In this document: positions 17,834-26,384 of the stretch, piece by piece | How the letters are laid out: each line of letters opens with the position of its first letter | Position numbering within the stretch: position 1 is the first letter of the stretch | DNA from: Lentisphaerota bacterium | GTDB lineage: Bacteria > Verrucomicrobiota > Lentisphaeria > Victivallales > UBA1829 | Assembly: GCA_015061845.1 (NCBI GenBank) | Contig: SUVT01000003.1 | Span: 1 to 64,000 of the forward strand | Reading direction: 5' to 3' | DNA: 64,000 nt | The notes under the pieces: generated by a model | Seen by the model: the letters and a program-made list of their open reading frames with translations, nothing else | Database searches by the model: none | Told to the model about the DNA's origin: nothing | Program-made: the position numbers and the translations under genes

Positions 17834-18811
17834 ATGGTCAACTACAAGGATCTCGGTCTTGTCAACACAAGAGAAATGTTCAAGAAAGCAATGGCTGGCG
17901 GCTATGCTATCCCCGCTTTCAACTTCAACAACATGGAACAGCTTCAGGCAATCATCGCTGCTTGTACCGAAACAGAATCTCCTGTGATTCTTCAGGTCTC
18001 CAAGGGCGCACGTCAGTATGCCAACCAGACTCTGCTCCGCTACATGGCTCAGGGTGCTGTCGCTTACTCTGCTGAAATCAGCGGCGGAAAACCTGTTCCC
18101 ATCTGTTTGCACCTCGACCACGGTGATTCCTTTGAAACATGCAAGAGCTGCATCGAATTCGGTTTCTCCTCTGTCATGATCGACGGTTCCAGCAAACCCT
18201 GGGAAGGCAACGTCGAAGAAACCAAACGCGTTGTTGAACTGGCTCACCAGTATGATGTCACAGTCGAAGGCGAACTCGGAGTTCTCGCTGGCGTTGAAGA
18301 TGATGTCGTTGCTGAAAACCACTCCTTCACTAAACCCGAAGAAGTCGAAGCATTCCTCGCTCAGACTGGTGTTGACTCCCTCGCTATCGCAATCGGAACC
18401 AGCCATGGTGCTTACAAGTTCAAGCCCGGTACCGATCCCAAGATCCGTCTCGACATTCTCCACGAAATCGAAAAGAAGATCCCCGGATTCCCCATCGTTC
18501 TCCATGGATCCTCCTCCGTTCCCCAGGATCTCGTCAAGATCATCAACGAACACGGCGGAAAACTCAAAGATGCTATCGGTATCGACGAAGGTCAGCTCCG
18601 CGAAGCTGCTAAGTCCGCTGTTTGCAAAATCAACATCGACTCCGACGGCCGTCTCGCTATGACCGCTGCAGTCCGTAAAGTCTTTGATGAAAAACCGGCA
18701 GAATTCGACCCCCGCAAGTACCTCGGTCCTGCTCGTGATGCTCTCAAAGAACTCTACAAGCACAAAGTTATCAACGTCCTCGGTTCCGCAGGACACGCTT
18801 ACGACAAATAA
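17834..18811 (+). CDS. fba: Class II fructose-bisphosphate aldolase
   Basis: 325 residues. This zinc enzyme cleaves fructose 1,6-bisphosphate in glycolysis. Metal and substrate motifs include CLHLDHGDSFE, VEGELGVLAGVEDD, IGTSHGAYKF, VLHGSSSVP and CKINIDSDGR. Codon choice is strongly biased toward C-ending codons compared with neighbours, as expected for a highly expressed gene, and this leaves a long empty frame on the opposite strand. It has its own candidate promoter and a strong terminator directly after it. Confidence 0.96.
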   Translation: MVNYKDLGLVNTREMFKKAMAGGYAIPAFNFNNMEQLQAIIAACTETESPVILQVSKGARQYANQTLLRYMAQGAVAYSAEISGGKPVPICLHLDHGDSFETCKSCIEFGFSSVMIDGSSKPWEGNVEETKRVVELAHQYDVTVEGELGVLAGVEDDVVAENHSFTKPEEVEAFLAQTGVDSLAIAIGTSHGAYKFKPGTDPKIRLDILHEIEKKIPGFPIVLHGSSSVPQDLVKIINEHGGKLKDAIGIDEGQLREAAKSAVCKINIDSDGRLAMTAAVRKVFDEKPAEFDPRKYLGPARDALKELYKHKVINVLGSAGHAYDK

Positions 18812-18835
18812 TCGCAAGCTGATAATGTTTCAGAG

Positions 18836-18865
18836 AATCCCCGGTTTTACCGCCGGGGATTTTTC
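18836..18865 (+). terminator. Intrinsic terminator of fba, abutting the next start
   Basis: The 9-bp arms AATCCCCGG (18836-18844) and CCGGGGATT (18853-18861) are followed by a short T run. It ends about six bases before the ATG of the ABC ATPase, so its 3' arm contains the only GGGG stretch available as a ribosome site for that gene. Confidence 0.8.
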
Positions 18866-18870
18866 GTATC

Positions 18871-20322
18871 ATGAACACATCTCTTCTCAAAACAGAATGT
18901 TTGACTAAGAAGTTCGGCGGAAACACGGTTCTGGATAATGTCTCCATTGAAATCCCTGCCGGATGTATTCTTGGACTTGTCGGTGAAAACGGTGCCGGAA
19001 AGTCCACTTTCGTCAAATGTGTCACCGGAATTTACAAACCGGATGGCGGTTCCGTGTGTTTGAGCGGAAATGTCTCCATGATCCCACAGGAGTTCAACCT
19101 GGCACAGGATCTTTCCGTCTGCGAAAATATTTTTCTTGGAAGAGAGCCTGCCTGTTTCGGTGTGATCAACCGGAAGAAAATGGCGGAAGATTCTGCCGCT
19201 TTGCTGCAGCGTCTCAGCGCAGAAATTTCCCCTTACGGCAACGTTTCCGACCTCAATGTTGCAGAAAAACAGATGGTGGAAATCGCAAAAGCTCTCTCCG
19301 TTCAATCAAAACTCCTGATTATGGATGAGCCGACAACTGTTTTGAACAGCCGGGAGACCGCAATTCTTTTTCAGGTTATGCGTGAACTGAAAAACGAAGG
19401 CTGTTCCATTATTTTTATTTCGCACCGCCTTGATGAAATTTGTGAAATCTGCGATGAAGTTGCGGTTTTGCGGGATGGTTCTCTGGTTCACCGCTGCGCA
19501 GCGTCGGAGCTTGATCCGGAAAAAATCGCCCGTCTCATGGTTGGCAGAGAGTTGACCCGTCTGTTCCCGGAACAGGTCATTTCAGAAAATACCGGAGTCG
19601 CTTTGGAGTGTACAGGTATCTGTTCCGGAAAAGAAGTGAAGGATGTCAGCTTTTCCCTGAGGCGCGGAAGTGTGACCGGGATCGCCGGACTTGCCGGGGC
19701 AGGGCGCACAGAGCTTGCAGAAGCCATCTGCGGGTTACGGAAACGGAATGCCGGGACAATCAAAGTTGCCGGAAAGAGTGTTTCGATCCGGAAACCGGCT
19801 GATGCGATCAGAAATAAAATCGTTTATCTTTCCGAGGATCGGCAGGCAAGCGGTTTGCTGCAGGAGTTTTCTGTGACACGGAACATGACACTTGCTTCTC
19901 TTGTGAAGTATTGCACCTTTGGGTTTATCCACTCCCGGAAAGAGTCTATGACTGCACAGGAATATATCCGTGAGTTCGGGATCAAGACAGCTTCATCCGA
20001 TGCTCCGGTATCCTCTTTGAGCGGCGGAAACCAGCAGAAAGTTGCCATCGCAAAGTGTCTTGATAATGCACCGGAAATTTTTATTTTTGATGAGCCGACC
20101 CGGGGCGTGGATGTCGGTGCAAGACGTGAGATTTATGATTTTATTGCAGCGCTGGCAGAAAAAGGTATGACGTGTCTGATCATCTCTTCAGATCTTGACG
20201 AGATCATCGGGATGTGTCCCCGGATCCTTGTGATGCGTGCCGGAGCTTTGGCAGGTGAATTGAACGGAACAGAGATTACTCAGGAAAATATTATGTATCT
20301 TGCAACAGGAGTGAAGAAATGA
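18871..20322 (+). CDS. Sugar ABC transporter ATP-binding protein (RbsA/MglA type)
   Basis: 483 residues with two fused nucleotide-binding domains, as in ribose/galactose-type importers. The first has GENGAGKST (about residue 38), a Walker-B region LLIMDEPTTVL and a degenerate signature. The second has LAGAGRTELAEAI, signature SGGNQQKVAIAK and IFIFDEPTRGVDVG. It powers sugar uptake with the permease, which it overlaps by 4 bp. No periplasmic binding protein gene follows. The start sits directly against the fba terminator; a possible promoter TTACGA-N16-GATAAT ends near 18826. Confidence 0.92.
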   Translation: MNTSLLKTECLTKKFGGNTVLDNVSIEIPAGCILGLVGENGAGKSTFVKCVTGIYKPDGGSVCLSGNVSMIPQEFNLAQDLSVCENIFLGREPACFGVINRKKMAEDSAALLQRLSAEISPYGNVSDLNVAEKQMVEIAKALSVQSKLLIMDEPTTVLNSRETAILFQVMRELKNEGCSIIFISHRLDEICEICDEVAVLRDGSLVHRCAASELDPEKIARLMVGRELTRLFPEQVISENTGVALECTGICSGKEVKDVSFSLRRGSVTGIAGLAGAGRTELAEAICGLRKRNAGTIKVAGKSVSIRKPADAIRNKIVYLSEDRQASGLLQEFSVTRNMTLASLVKYCTFGFIHSRKESMTAQEYIREFGIKTASSDAPVSSLSGGNQQKVAIAKCLDNAPEIFIFDEPTRGVDVGARREIYDFIAALAEKGMTCLIISSDLDEIIGMCPRILVMRAGALAGELNGTEITQENIMYLATGVKK

Positions 20323-21278
20323 TAACGATAGATGGACAGATGAAGCGTGATATGAAATCGTTGATCGGACCCTACCTTGCATTGGCGGTTCTGCTGATCG
20401 CATGCTGTATTTCCGATGAACATTTCCGGAGCGCACAGAACCTGTTGAATATTACCCGGCAGGTCTCTTACAGCGGACTGATCGCTTTAGGGATGACCTT
20501 TGTCATTGCCGCTGGCGGGATCGATCTGTCTGTCGGTTCCATTCTTGCCATGACCGGTGTCTTATCGATTCTCGGCATGAATCTTCTTCCTCCCGGAATG
20601 GAATCTCTCGGGGTGCTTGCCGCATTCGGTATCTCTGCCGGAGCCGGCATAGCCGCAGGTGCAGTGAACGGTTTTCTTGTATCTCTGGGAAAGATCCCGC
20701 CCTTCATTGCAACGCTTGGTACACTTTCAATATTCCGTTCTCTTGCACTCTATTTTGCTGATGCCGGAATGGTCTCTTCCAATAACAACATGTACCGTCA
20801 GATCGGCAGTTTTGAACTTCTCGGGATCCCGCTTCCGACGATCGTCCTGATCGTTTTTACGATTCTGTTTGCGATTCTTCTGCGGAACACCCGGTTCGGC
20901 AGACACGTTTGTGCTGTCGGATCCAATGAGAAAGTCGCTTTTTATTCGGCAATTCCGACGGGACGGATCAAATTTTATACTTATATGCTGATCGGTTTTG
21001 CCGCCGGAGTGAGTGCGTTCCTTTTCGGCAGCCGTTTGAACTCCATAAGTTCCACCAGTGCCGGAGCTGCTTATGAGCTGGATGCGATTGCAGCTGTGAT
21101 CATCGGCGGCAGTTCCATGTCCGGAGGAAAAGCTTCTATTACCGGAACCTTTGCCGGGATCCTGATCCTCGGGATCGTTTCCAACGTGCTTGACATGTGG
21201 GGAATCAGTATCAATTTACAGGGGCTGGTGAAAGGTCTTGTTATTTTAGTTGCAGTTTTGATCCAGCGGGTCAGATAA
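20319..21278 (+). CDS. Sugar ABC transporter permease (RbsC/MglC family)
   Basis: 319 residues with 8-10 predicted membrane helices. Family landmarks are ALGMTFVIAAGGIDLSVGSILA, GKIPPFIATLGT and AAVIIGGSSMSGGKAS, the cytoplasmic coupling loop. It forms the inner-membrane channel for a mono- or disaccharide. ATG 20319 overlaps the ATPase stop (ATGA) with AGGAG upstream. Usual partners would include a binding protein; here the operon ends in a broken glycosidase gene instead. Confidence 0.93.
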   Translation: MITIDGQMKRDMKSLIGPYLALAVLLIACCISDEHFRSAQNLLNITRQVSYSGLIALGMTFVIAAGGIDLSVGSILAMTGVLSILGMNLLPPGMESLGVLAAFGISAGAGIAAGAVNGFLVSLGKIPPFIATLGTLSIFRSLALYFADAGMVSSNNNMYRQIGSFELLGIPLPTIVLIVFTILFAILLRNTRFGRHVCAVGSNEKVAFYSAIPTGRIKFYTYMLIGFAAGVSAFLFGSRLNSISSTSAGAAYELDAIAAVIIGGSSMSGGKASITGTFAGILILGIVSNVLDMWGISINLQGLVKGLVILVAVLIQRVR

Positions 21279-21291
21279 CAGAAAGGGTTTT

Positions 21292-22571
21292 ATGATGAAA
21301 AATTCTTATTTTGAACAGGTTTTGAGACAGCGTTTGATTCCGCAGCCGAAAGAAGTGGAATTTCTGGATGGGGAATGTGTGATTTGTCCGGAGTTCCCCG
21401 TGGAATTGAAAACCGCAGAAAATGAAGAAGAATTCGGCTGCCTTGTCAATGATTTGTTTGAAGATTACTGGAACGTTTCCCCTCTGATCAAGCTGACCCA
21501 CTCCAAACAGGCAGAGGATTTTCTGGAAGAAGAGTACATTATAATGGTTTCCAGAAACAAGATCACGCTGACATCCCACTGCAGCAAAGGACTTCAGCTT
21601 GCCATGAAAACCCTCCGCCAGCTGGCAGAACCTATTCGCGGAACAGATATTCTGGAGGGCTATGTTCTCCAACCTTGCAAGATCCATGATTATGCCGACA
21701 GCGAGTTCCGGGCTCTTAAACTTACCATTCAACATTACGATGAACTGGGGATGGTCGAGAAAAAAATCCGTCGTGCCGGTGCATTGAAATTCAACTATCT
21801 CTTTTTGGATTGTGCTTCTGTTTTTCCGTTCAAATCCCACCCCGGTTTCCGCTGGGAGTATGGTGCAAAACGCCCGGCTTTCTTCCGTGCTTTGCTGGAT
21901 ATTGCTGACGAAGCAGGAGTCACGTTGATCCCCTGTTTTGATATTTTCCATAGGGCTTCCATGGCGGAATCTGGTTCCGAAGAACACAAGGTTTGAATTT
22001 TCATCCGGAATATGCTCCCTTGTTTGAACCCGGAGGGTGGAGCTGGTGCATGAGTAATCCGGCATCTCAGGCAGTCGTTGCTGATCTTGTTCACGAGCTG
22101 TATGAGTTTTTTGAATGTCCGGATTATTTCCATATTGGAAAAGTCAGCAGCCGGGAGTTCCGCTTCTGCCGGAGCTGCGCAGAGAAATCTGCAGAAGAAC
22201 TGCTCAGTCAGCAAATCGCTGCACTCTATATGAGCTTCGATGAAAACCGTCCCCGGTTCGTGCTTGGAAAAGAGAAATCTGATGAAAAGAAAAAAGTGCA
22301 AATCGCATTTCCCGGTGATATTCTGCTGGAAGTGAATGACGGTGATAAAATCCCCGCCGGAATTGATTGTATTCAAAACTTTACAGATGAAAATTCTGTT
22401 CTTGCAGACGATGCAGGCGGTACGGTCTTTGATTTGGATGAAAGCGGTTGTTGGGCTGCCGATATTGCATGGAACGGTAAAAAGCAGCCGGAGTATTGTA
22501 CGGAATCTGTCGTTCAAACAAAATTGAATGCGATTTCCGATATGGAACCCGTCAGTCAGTACGATTTCTGA
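21292..22571 (+). pseudogene. Frameshifted, degraded GH20-like (beta-N-acetylhexosaminidase-like) gene
   Basis: Frame one runs 21292-21996 (234 codons) with a GH20b-like N-terminal domain and the start of a barrel (RALKLTIQHYDELG, FNYLFLD, TLIPCFDIF). It stops at TGA right after EEHKV. The same protein resumes one base out of phase with NFHPEYAPLFEPGGWSWC and ends at 22571. A missing T in the AAGGTTTGAATTTT tract would explain the break. After YFHIG, where GH20-like proteins carry an Asp-Glu pair, the sequence reads KVSSRE, and the rest of the barrel is not recognisable. It follows the permease by 13 bases with AAAGGG before the start (ATG 21292 or 21295). It overlaps the convergent binding-protein gene by 16 bp. 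Confidence 0.8.
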
Positions 22572-23356
22572 GCTGACTCTATCGCCTTTTTCAGTTGGTC
22601 GATCCCTTCAAAAACTCTTGGTCCCGGACGGAGCAGCGTGTCACTGTTCAGTCCGGAGATGATTTGTTTTTCCGAAAAGACTTTCCAGATGCCGTTTCTC
22701 CTGAATGAGAACCCTGGAGTCCAGATCAGATAATCCGGTTTTTGCATAACCATCCATTCTCTGGAACATCTGAAATACGATGCTTTTGCATTTGCGGCAA
22801 GATTTTCGAGTCCAGCCAGTTCCATAATGGAGTTGGGGAGCGAACCCGGTCCGGCAAGCAGGATCGGATTGTGCCAGATCACCCAGAGGGCAGTCGGTTT
22901 TTTTCTGATTTTTGCGGCTTCCTGTTTCAATTCGTTTACACGTTTGGCAGCCTTTGCGGCTTCCTTTTTTCCCCTTTCGGGACAGCCGAGGATGTCTCCT
23001 AATGTGATGAGAGACTGAATATAATCATTCAGCGTTGTTGCCGGGATATCTATCACTTTTGCTTTGAGGTATTTTTTCTGCCGGACAGATTTCATGGGAA
23101 TTCCGTTTGTAACGATATAATCCGGCTTCATCATAAGAAGTTTTTCAATGTAAAATCCCCTGTAGTCACCGGCAGCCGGGAGTTTCATGATATGCCTTGG
23201 GTAATCACAAGCCGCACTTCTGGCGACCAGCATGGATTCCCCGCCGAGGAAACAAATCGTTTCAGTAAGAGCCGGGGTAAGAGAGACGATCCTTGGTTTT
23301 GCATAAAGGATCGGAAGGATCAAAAGAAGAAAAATGATACAGAAAAGTTTTTTCAT
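22556..23356 (-). CDS. BtuF-like cobalamin/iron-complex ABC binding protein
   Basis: 266 residues from ATG 23356; the longer frame to 23386 would run through the ilvC terminator. A signal peptide (MKKLFCIIFLLLILPILYAK) is followed by the class III binding-protein fold: RIVSLTPALTETICFLG, VARSAACDYP, IEKLLMMKPDYIV and FEGIDQLKKAIESA. It probably binds vitamin B12, haem or an iron chelate in the periplasm. No transporter genes adjoin it. There is no ribosome site between the terminator T run and the ATG (only ATCCC), which is unusual. Confidence 0.82.
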   Translation of the reverse strand: MKKLFCIIFLLLILPILYAKPRIVSLTPALTETICFLGGESMLVARSAACDYPRHIMKLPAAGDYRGFYIEKLLMMKPDYIVTNGIPMKSVRQKKYLKAKVIDIPATTLNDYIQSLITLGDILGCPERGKKEAAKAAKRVNELKQEAAKIRKKPTALWVIWHNPILLAGPGSLPNSIMELAGLENLAANAKASYFRCSREWMVMQKPDYLIWTPGFSFRRNGIWKVFSEKQIISGLNSDTLLRPGPRVFEGIDQLKKAIESAQKSY

Positions 23357-23361
23357 GGGAT

Positions 23362-23392
23362 AAAAAAAGCGGGTATGCCGAAACATACCCGC
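23362..23392 (-). terminator. Intrinsic terminator of ilvC
   Basis: Perfect 9-bp arms GCGGGTATG (23369-23377) and CATACCCGC (23384-23392), loop of six bases, then seven Ts on the minus strand (23362-23368). It ends six bases before the BtuF-like start codon. Confidence 0.9.
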
Positions 23393-23406
23393 TTTGGGAA
23401 AGCTGA

Positions 23407-24402
23407 TTAGCCTTTGCGTTCAAAGAGAGAACGGATCTTGGCACCGGTGACTTCAGCGATGTGGCTGCCGAGGTCTTCACGGGCCTTGAGGAGGTTTGCG
23501 CTCTTGTTGACGCGGATTTCGTTGAGGAATGTCCGTGCGAATTCGCCGCTTTCGATGCGCTTGAGGGACTCTTTCATGCGTTCCTTGACATCGGGAGTGA
23601 TGATCTTGGGACCATTGTAGTATTCACCGAATTCAGCGGTGTTGGAGATGACTTTGTTCATCTTCTGGATACCGCCTTCGAAGACGAGGTCAACGATGAG
23701 CTTGAGTTCGTGGATACATTCGAAGTAAGCCATTTCCGGGGGATATCCGGCTTCGACGAGGGTTTCAAAACCATACTTCATCAGGTCAACGCAACCACCG
23801 CAGAGAACGTTCTGTTCACCGAAGAGGTCTTCGTAGGTTTCCTGTTCAAAGGTGCATTCGAGAACACCTGCGCGGGTGAAGCCCATAGCTTTTGCCATAG
23901 CAAGAGCGGTCTGGAGAGCTTTGCCGGTAGCATCCTGCTTGACAGCGACGAGTCCGGGGACACCGAAGCCTGCGAGGTATGCTTTACGTTCTTCGGTAGC
24001 GGGGCTCTTGGGAGCAACCATGATGACGTCGCATCCTGCGGGAGGAACGATTTCACCGAAGACGATGTTGAAACCATGGGAGCAGCTGAGGGTCTTGCCC
24101 GGGGTCATGTGCTGCTTGATGTCTTCTGCGAACACAGGTCCGTGGAATTCATCGGGAAGAAGCATGTGGATGACATCTGCCTTTGCAGCGGCTTCGCTGA
24201 AAGACATTGTTTCAAAACCGTCTGCAACAGCGCGGTCGAAAGAGGGTCCTTTGCGGGAACCGATGATCACATGGACACCGGAATCTCTCATGCAGTTAGC
24301 CTGAGCACAGCCCTGGCTGCCATAACCGATAACGGCAACTGTCTTGCCGACGAGGACGGACGCATCAGCGTCATTGTCGTGAAGGATCTTCACAGAACTC
24401 AT
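23407..24402 (-). CDS. ilvC: Ketol-acid reductoisomerase
   Basis: 331 residues, the class I length. It converts acetolactate or acetohydroxybutyrate to the dihydroxy acids of valine and isoleucine synthesis using NADPH and magnesium. The Rossmann motif is GYGSQGCAQANC, with phosphate-binding RKGPS just after the second strand suggesting NADPH use. The catalytic His is in CSHGFNIVFG, and metal acids lie in LFGEQNVLCGG and ECIHELKLIVDL. It has a good promoter, an AAGGAGA ribosome site and its own terminator, so it is probably monocistronic. Confidence 0.97.
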   Translation of the reverse strand: MSSVKILHDNDADASVLVGKTVAVIGYGSQGCAQANCMRDSGVHVIIGSRKGPSFDRAVADGFETMSFSEAAAKADVIHMLLPDEFHGPVFAEDIKQHMTPGKTLSCSHGFNIVFGEIVPPAGCDVIMVAPKSPATEERKAYLAGFGVPGLVAVKQDATGKALQTALAMAKAMGFTRAGVLECTFEQETYEDLFGEQNVLCGGCVDLMKYGFETLVEAGYPPEMAYFECIHELKLIVDLVFEGGIQKMNKVISNTAEFGEYYNGPKIITPDVKERMKESLKRIESGEFARTFLNEIRVNKSANLLKAREDLGSHIAEVTGAKIRSLFERKG

Positions 24403-24452
24403 TTTACCTATCTCCTTAGTGTTAGAATGGTGTTTGTAACAACAGTGTTTTT

Positions 24453-24481
24453 AATATACCACGTCTTTGGGATAATTTCAA
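24453..24481 (-). promoter_or_regulatory. Promoter of ilvC
   Basis: Minus strand TTGAAA (24476-24481), 17-base spacer, TATATT (24453-24458). The predicted leader of about 45 nt is too short for a T-box or leader-peptide attenuator. Confidence 0.6.
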
Positions 24482-24501
24482 CCTTTTTTGGCAGAGAACA
24501 T

Positions 24502-26223
24502 TCAAGATTTTCTTCTTTTTTCAGCTTTTTTCTTTGCTTTCTGCTGCTTGGGCTTCGTTTGCTTTTTAAAAGGTTTTCTTTTCCACACTTGAATTTTTGT
24601 TTCTTTATCCCAAACCGGAGCTCCGACCTTTTCATAATGGGCGGCGGAAAGTTTCTTATTCTCTTCCAGTACCACGTATACCGCATCTTTCATAGTTTTA
24701 CAATAGCTTCCGCCGGAATAGTATGCCGCCGCAGAATATCTTTCCTTCATAGAAATCCAGACCGTGGGATAGCAATTAGATTTATAATTGAGCAAATCAA
24801 ATTCCGGGGTCCAGTATTTCTTCCCTTTATAATCATTCCGGATGATAGCCGCTATCTCATGAGTTTGTTTTTTGGACAAAACAAGCTTCCCCTTACCATG
24901 GGTATAAGAAGATACATAGAGAGCTTCACTGTAAGATCCAAGCATGAAGACAATAACAAGAAATGTTCCGGTTGCCATCTGCTGCTTTTTGTTCATTTTC
25001 AGTTTCGCAAGGATTCTCCATATCAGCATTGCTGTAAAACCGAGCCAGCCGAAATACAATGGTGTACCCGGAAGAAGATATCTTGATGAGGTATACAGAA
25101 CTTTATTAGAACTGATGTATTGCAAATAAATCAGACATCCCTGTAAGAGAAAAATACCAAGCAGAATCCATTCTGCAGATGTGAACTTTTTACGGAATAT
25201 TCTGTAAAGCAGCCCCGGCAGCATCAGGAAGAAGAGAAGCGGAAGCATTCCGTAAAAAGTGTTTTTCAATGTGATATCTGCATCCTCTGCATTACAACGG
25301 AAATCTGTGTTAAGAATTTTGAAGCAAACAAATCCTGCCCCTGCCAGAAGAATTGCTGTACAGATGAACTTTCCATATTTTCTTCTGAGAATCCATCCCA
25401 GCAAAGGAAGATAAATCAAAAAGGTGACAACAAAAGCAATTAAAACAATTTCTGCTGTATTGGCAAGTGTTGGGGGCCTGTGGAAATTTTCTGTGAATAC
25501 TTCCAGAAATCTTGATCCCGGTAAAACATATCCGGTAATTTTGTAGTTAATAAATAATTCCGGAATAGAAAAAACAATTGCGACCAGTCCGGCAAGAGCA
25601 GAACGCCATGGTAATTTATTTTTATAAACATCCAATACTGCACAAAATGCAAAAATAATTGTTGCAAACAATATGGTGTCATTTCTTACACAGACAGTCA
25701 AACCACAGGCAATACCTGCGGCAATATAACCCTTCAGAGACTGTCTGTATTTGTAAACAAGGATAACACCAAGTGTCAAAAGCAGAATGACAAACTGTTT
25801 ATGAGGTTCTCTGACACCCGTGACAGAAAGCTGAAGAAGGCGGGACGAGAAAACATACGCAAAAATTCCCCAATATGCAATTCGTTTCCCGAAGACTTCT
25901 TTCAGAAGATGGAATAGCGGAAAAATACCGATTGCGTAGAAAAATAAGCCGGAAATTTGAGTTCCGATAAATCCGTTTACAGAGAATAACCAAGCGAAAA
26001 TGCCGGAAAACGTTGGATGCAGCATTTGTACCCGTGGATGGAAGGCATACATCCAATCCCCCCGGGCAAACGCTTCCGCCATGGGAATATAACGGTGTAC
26101 TACATCACGTTGCGGAAAATCTGTCAGAATCAGCAGCGGCGTTCCAAAGATAAAAATCAGGAGGAAAAATCCCCATAATTTCCAATTGCTTTTTTTCAGA
26201 TTGTATAATAATGTTTTTAACAT
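24502..26223 (-). CDS. Multipass membrane protein, GT-C/PMT-like glycosyltransferase
   Basis: 573 residues with about 11-13 hydrophobic helices. The first periplasmic loop, DFPQRDVVHRYIPMAEAF, carries the acidic and aromatic residues typical of dolichol/undecaprenyl-phosphate-sugar transferases (ArnT/PMT-like). VREPHKQF and CVRNDTILF resemble conserved loops of this superfamily. The C-terminal 35 residues are extremely basic (KKQTKPKQQKAKKKAEKRRKS) and presumably cytoplasmic. It likely glycosylates lipid, polysaccharide or protein at the outer face of the inner membrane. It is transcribed away from the OppA-like gene. Only a weak ribosome site (TTGGAAC) is visible. Confidence 0.72.
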   Translation of the reverse strand: MLKTLLYNLKKSNWKLWGFFLLIFIFGTPLLILTDFPQRDVVHRYIPMAEAFARGDWMYAFHPRVQMLHPTFSGIFAWLFSVNGFIGTQISGLFFYAIGIFPLFHLLKEVFGKRIAYWGIFAYVFSSRLLQLSVTGVREPHKQFVILLLTLGVILVYKYRQSLKGYIAAGIACGLTVCVRNDTILFATIIFAFCAVLDVYKNKLPWRSALAGLVAIVFSIPELFINYKITGYVLPGSRFLEVFTENFHRPPTLANTAEIVLIAFVVTFLIYLPLLGWILRRKYGKFICTAILLAGAGFVCFKILNTDFRCNAEDADITLKNTFYGMLPLLFFLMLPGLLYRIFRKKFTSAEWILLGIFLLQGCLIYLQYISSNKVLYTSSRYLLPGTPLYFGWLGFTAMLIWRILAKLKMNKKQQMATGTFLVIVFMLGSYSEALYVSSYTHGKGKLVLSKKQTHEIAAIIRNDYKGKKYWTPEFDLLNYKSNCYPTVWISMKERYSAAAYYSGGSYCKTMKDAVYVVLEENKKLSAAHYEKVGAPVWDKETKIQVWKRKPFKKQTKPKQQKAKKKAEKRRKS

Positions 26224-26313
26224 AATGTTCCAATTTTATCGTTTCTGTTCAGATACAATACATCTTAAAATAAAAAAATCAACCATCAGATTGTAAAATA
26301 GGTTTTTTTTCTC

Positions 26314-26341
26314 TTGATTTTTTATATCAGGCAAGTATATT
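26314..26341 (+). promoter_or_regulatory. Candidate promoter of the OppA-like gene
   Basis: TTGATT (26314-26319), 16-base spacer, TATATT (26336-26341), about 44 bases before ATG 26385. It has the same hexamers and spacing as the candidate promoter at 9095-9122. Confidence 0.5.
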
Positions 26342-26384
26342 ATCCCCATGAAATTTTCAAAAAAATGAAACCCGGGAGAAATAC

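Noticed and set aside
17742-17987. Short frame starting at ATG 17742 after a GGGAG site upstream of fba
   Set aside because: It contains the fba promoter and runs into fba out of frame; probably chance.
17828-18817. 329-codon minus-strand frame opposite fba
   Set aside because: Antisense shadow from the strong C-ending codon bias of fba. The same holds for the frame opposite tig at 56164-57426.
23461-25086. 541-codon plus-strand frame spanning ilvC and the membrane-protein gene
   Set aside because: It crosses the ilvC promoter and two genes with clear families on the other strand.
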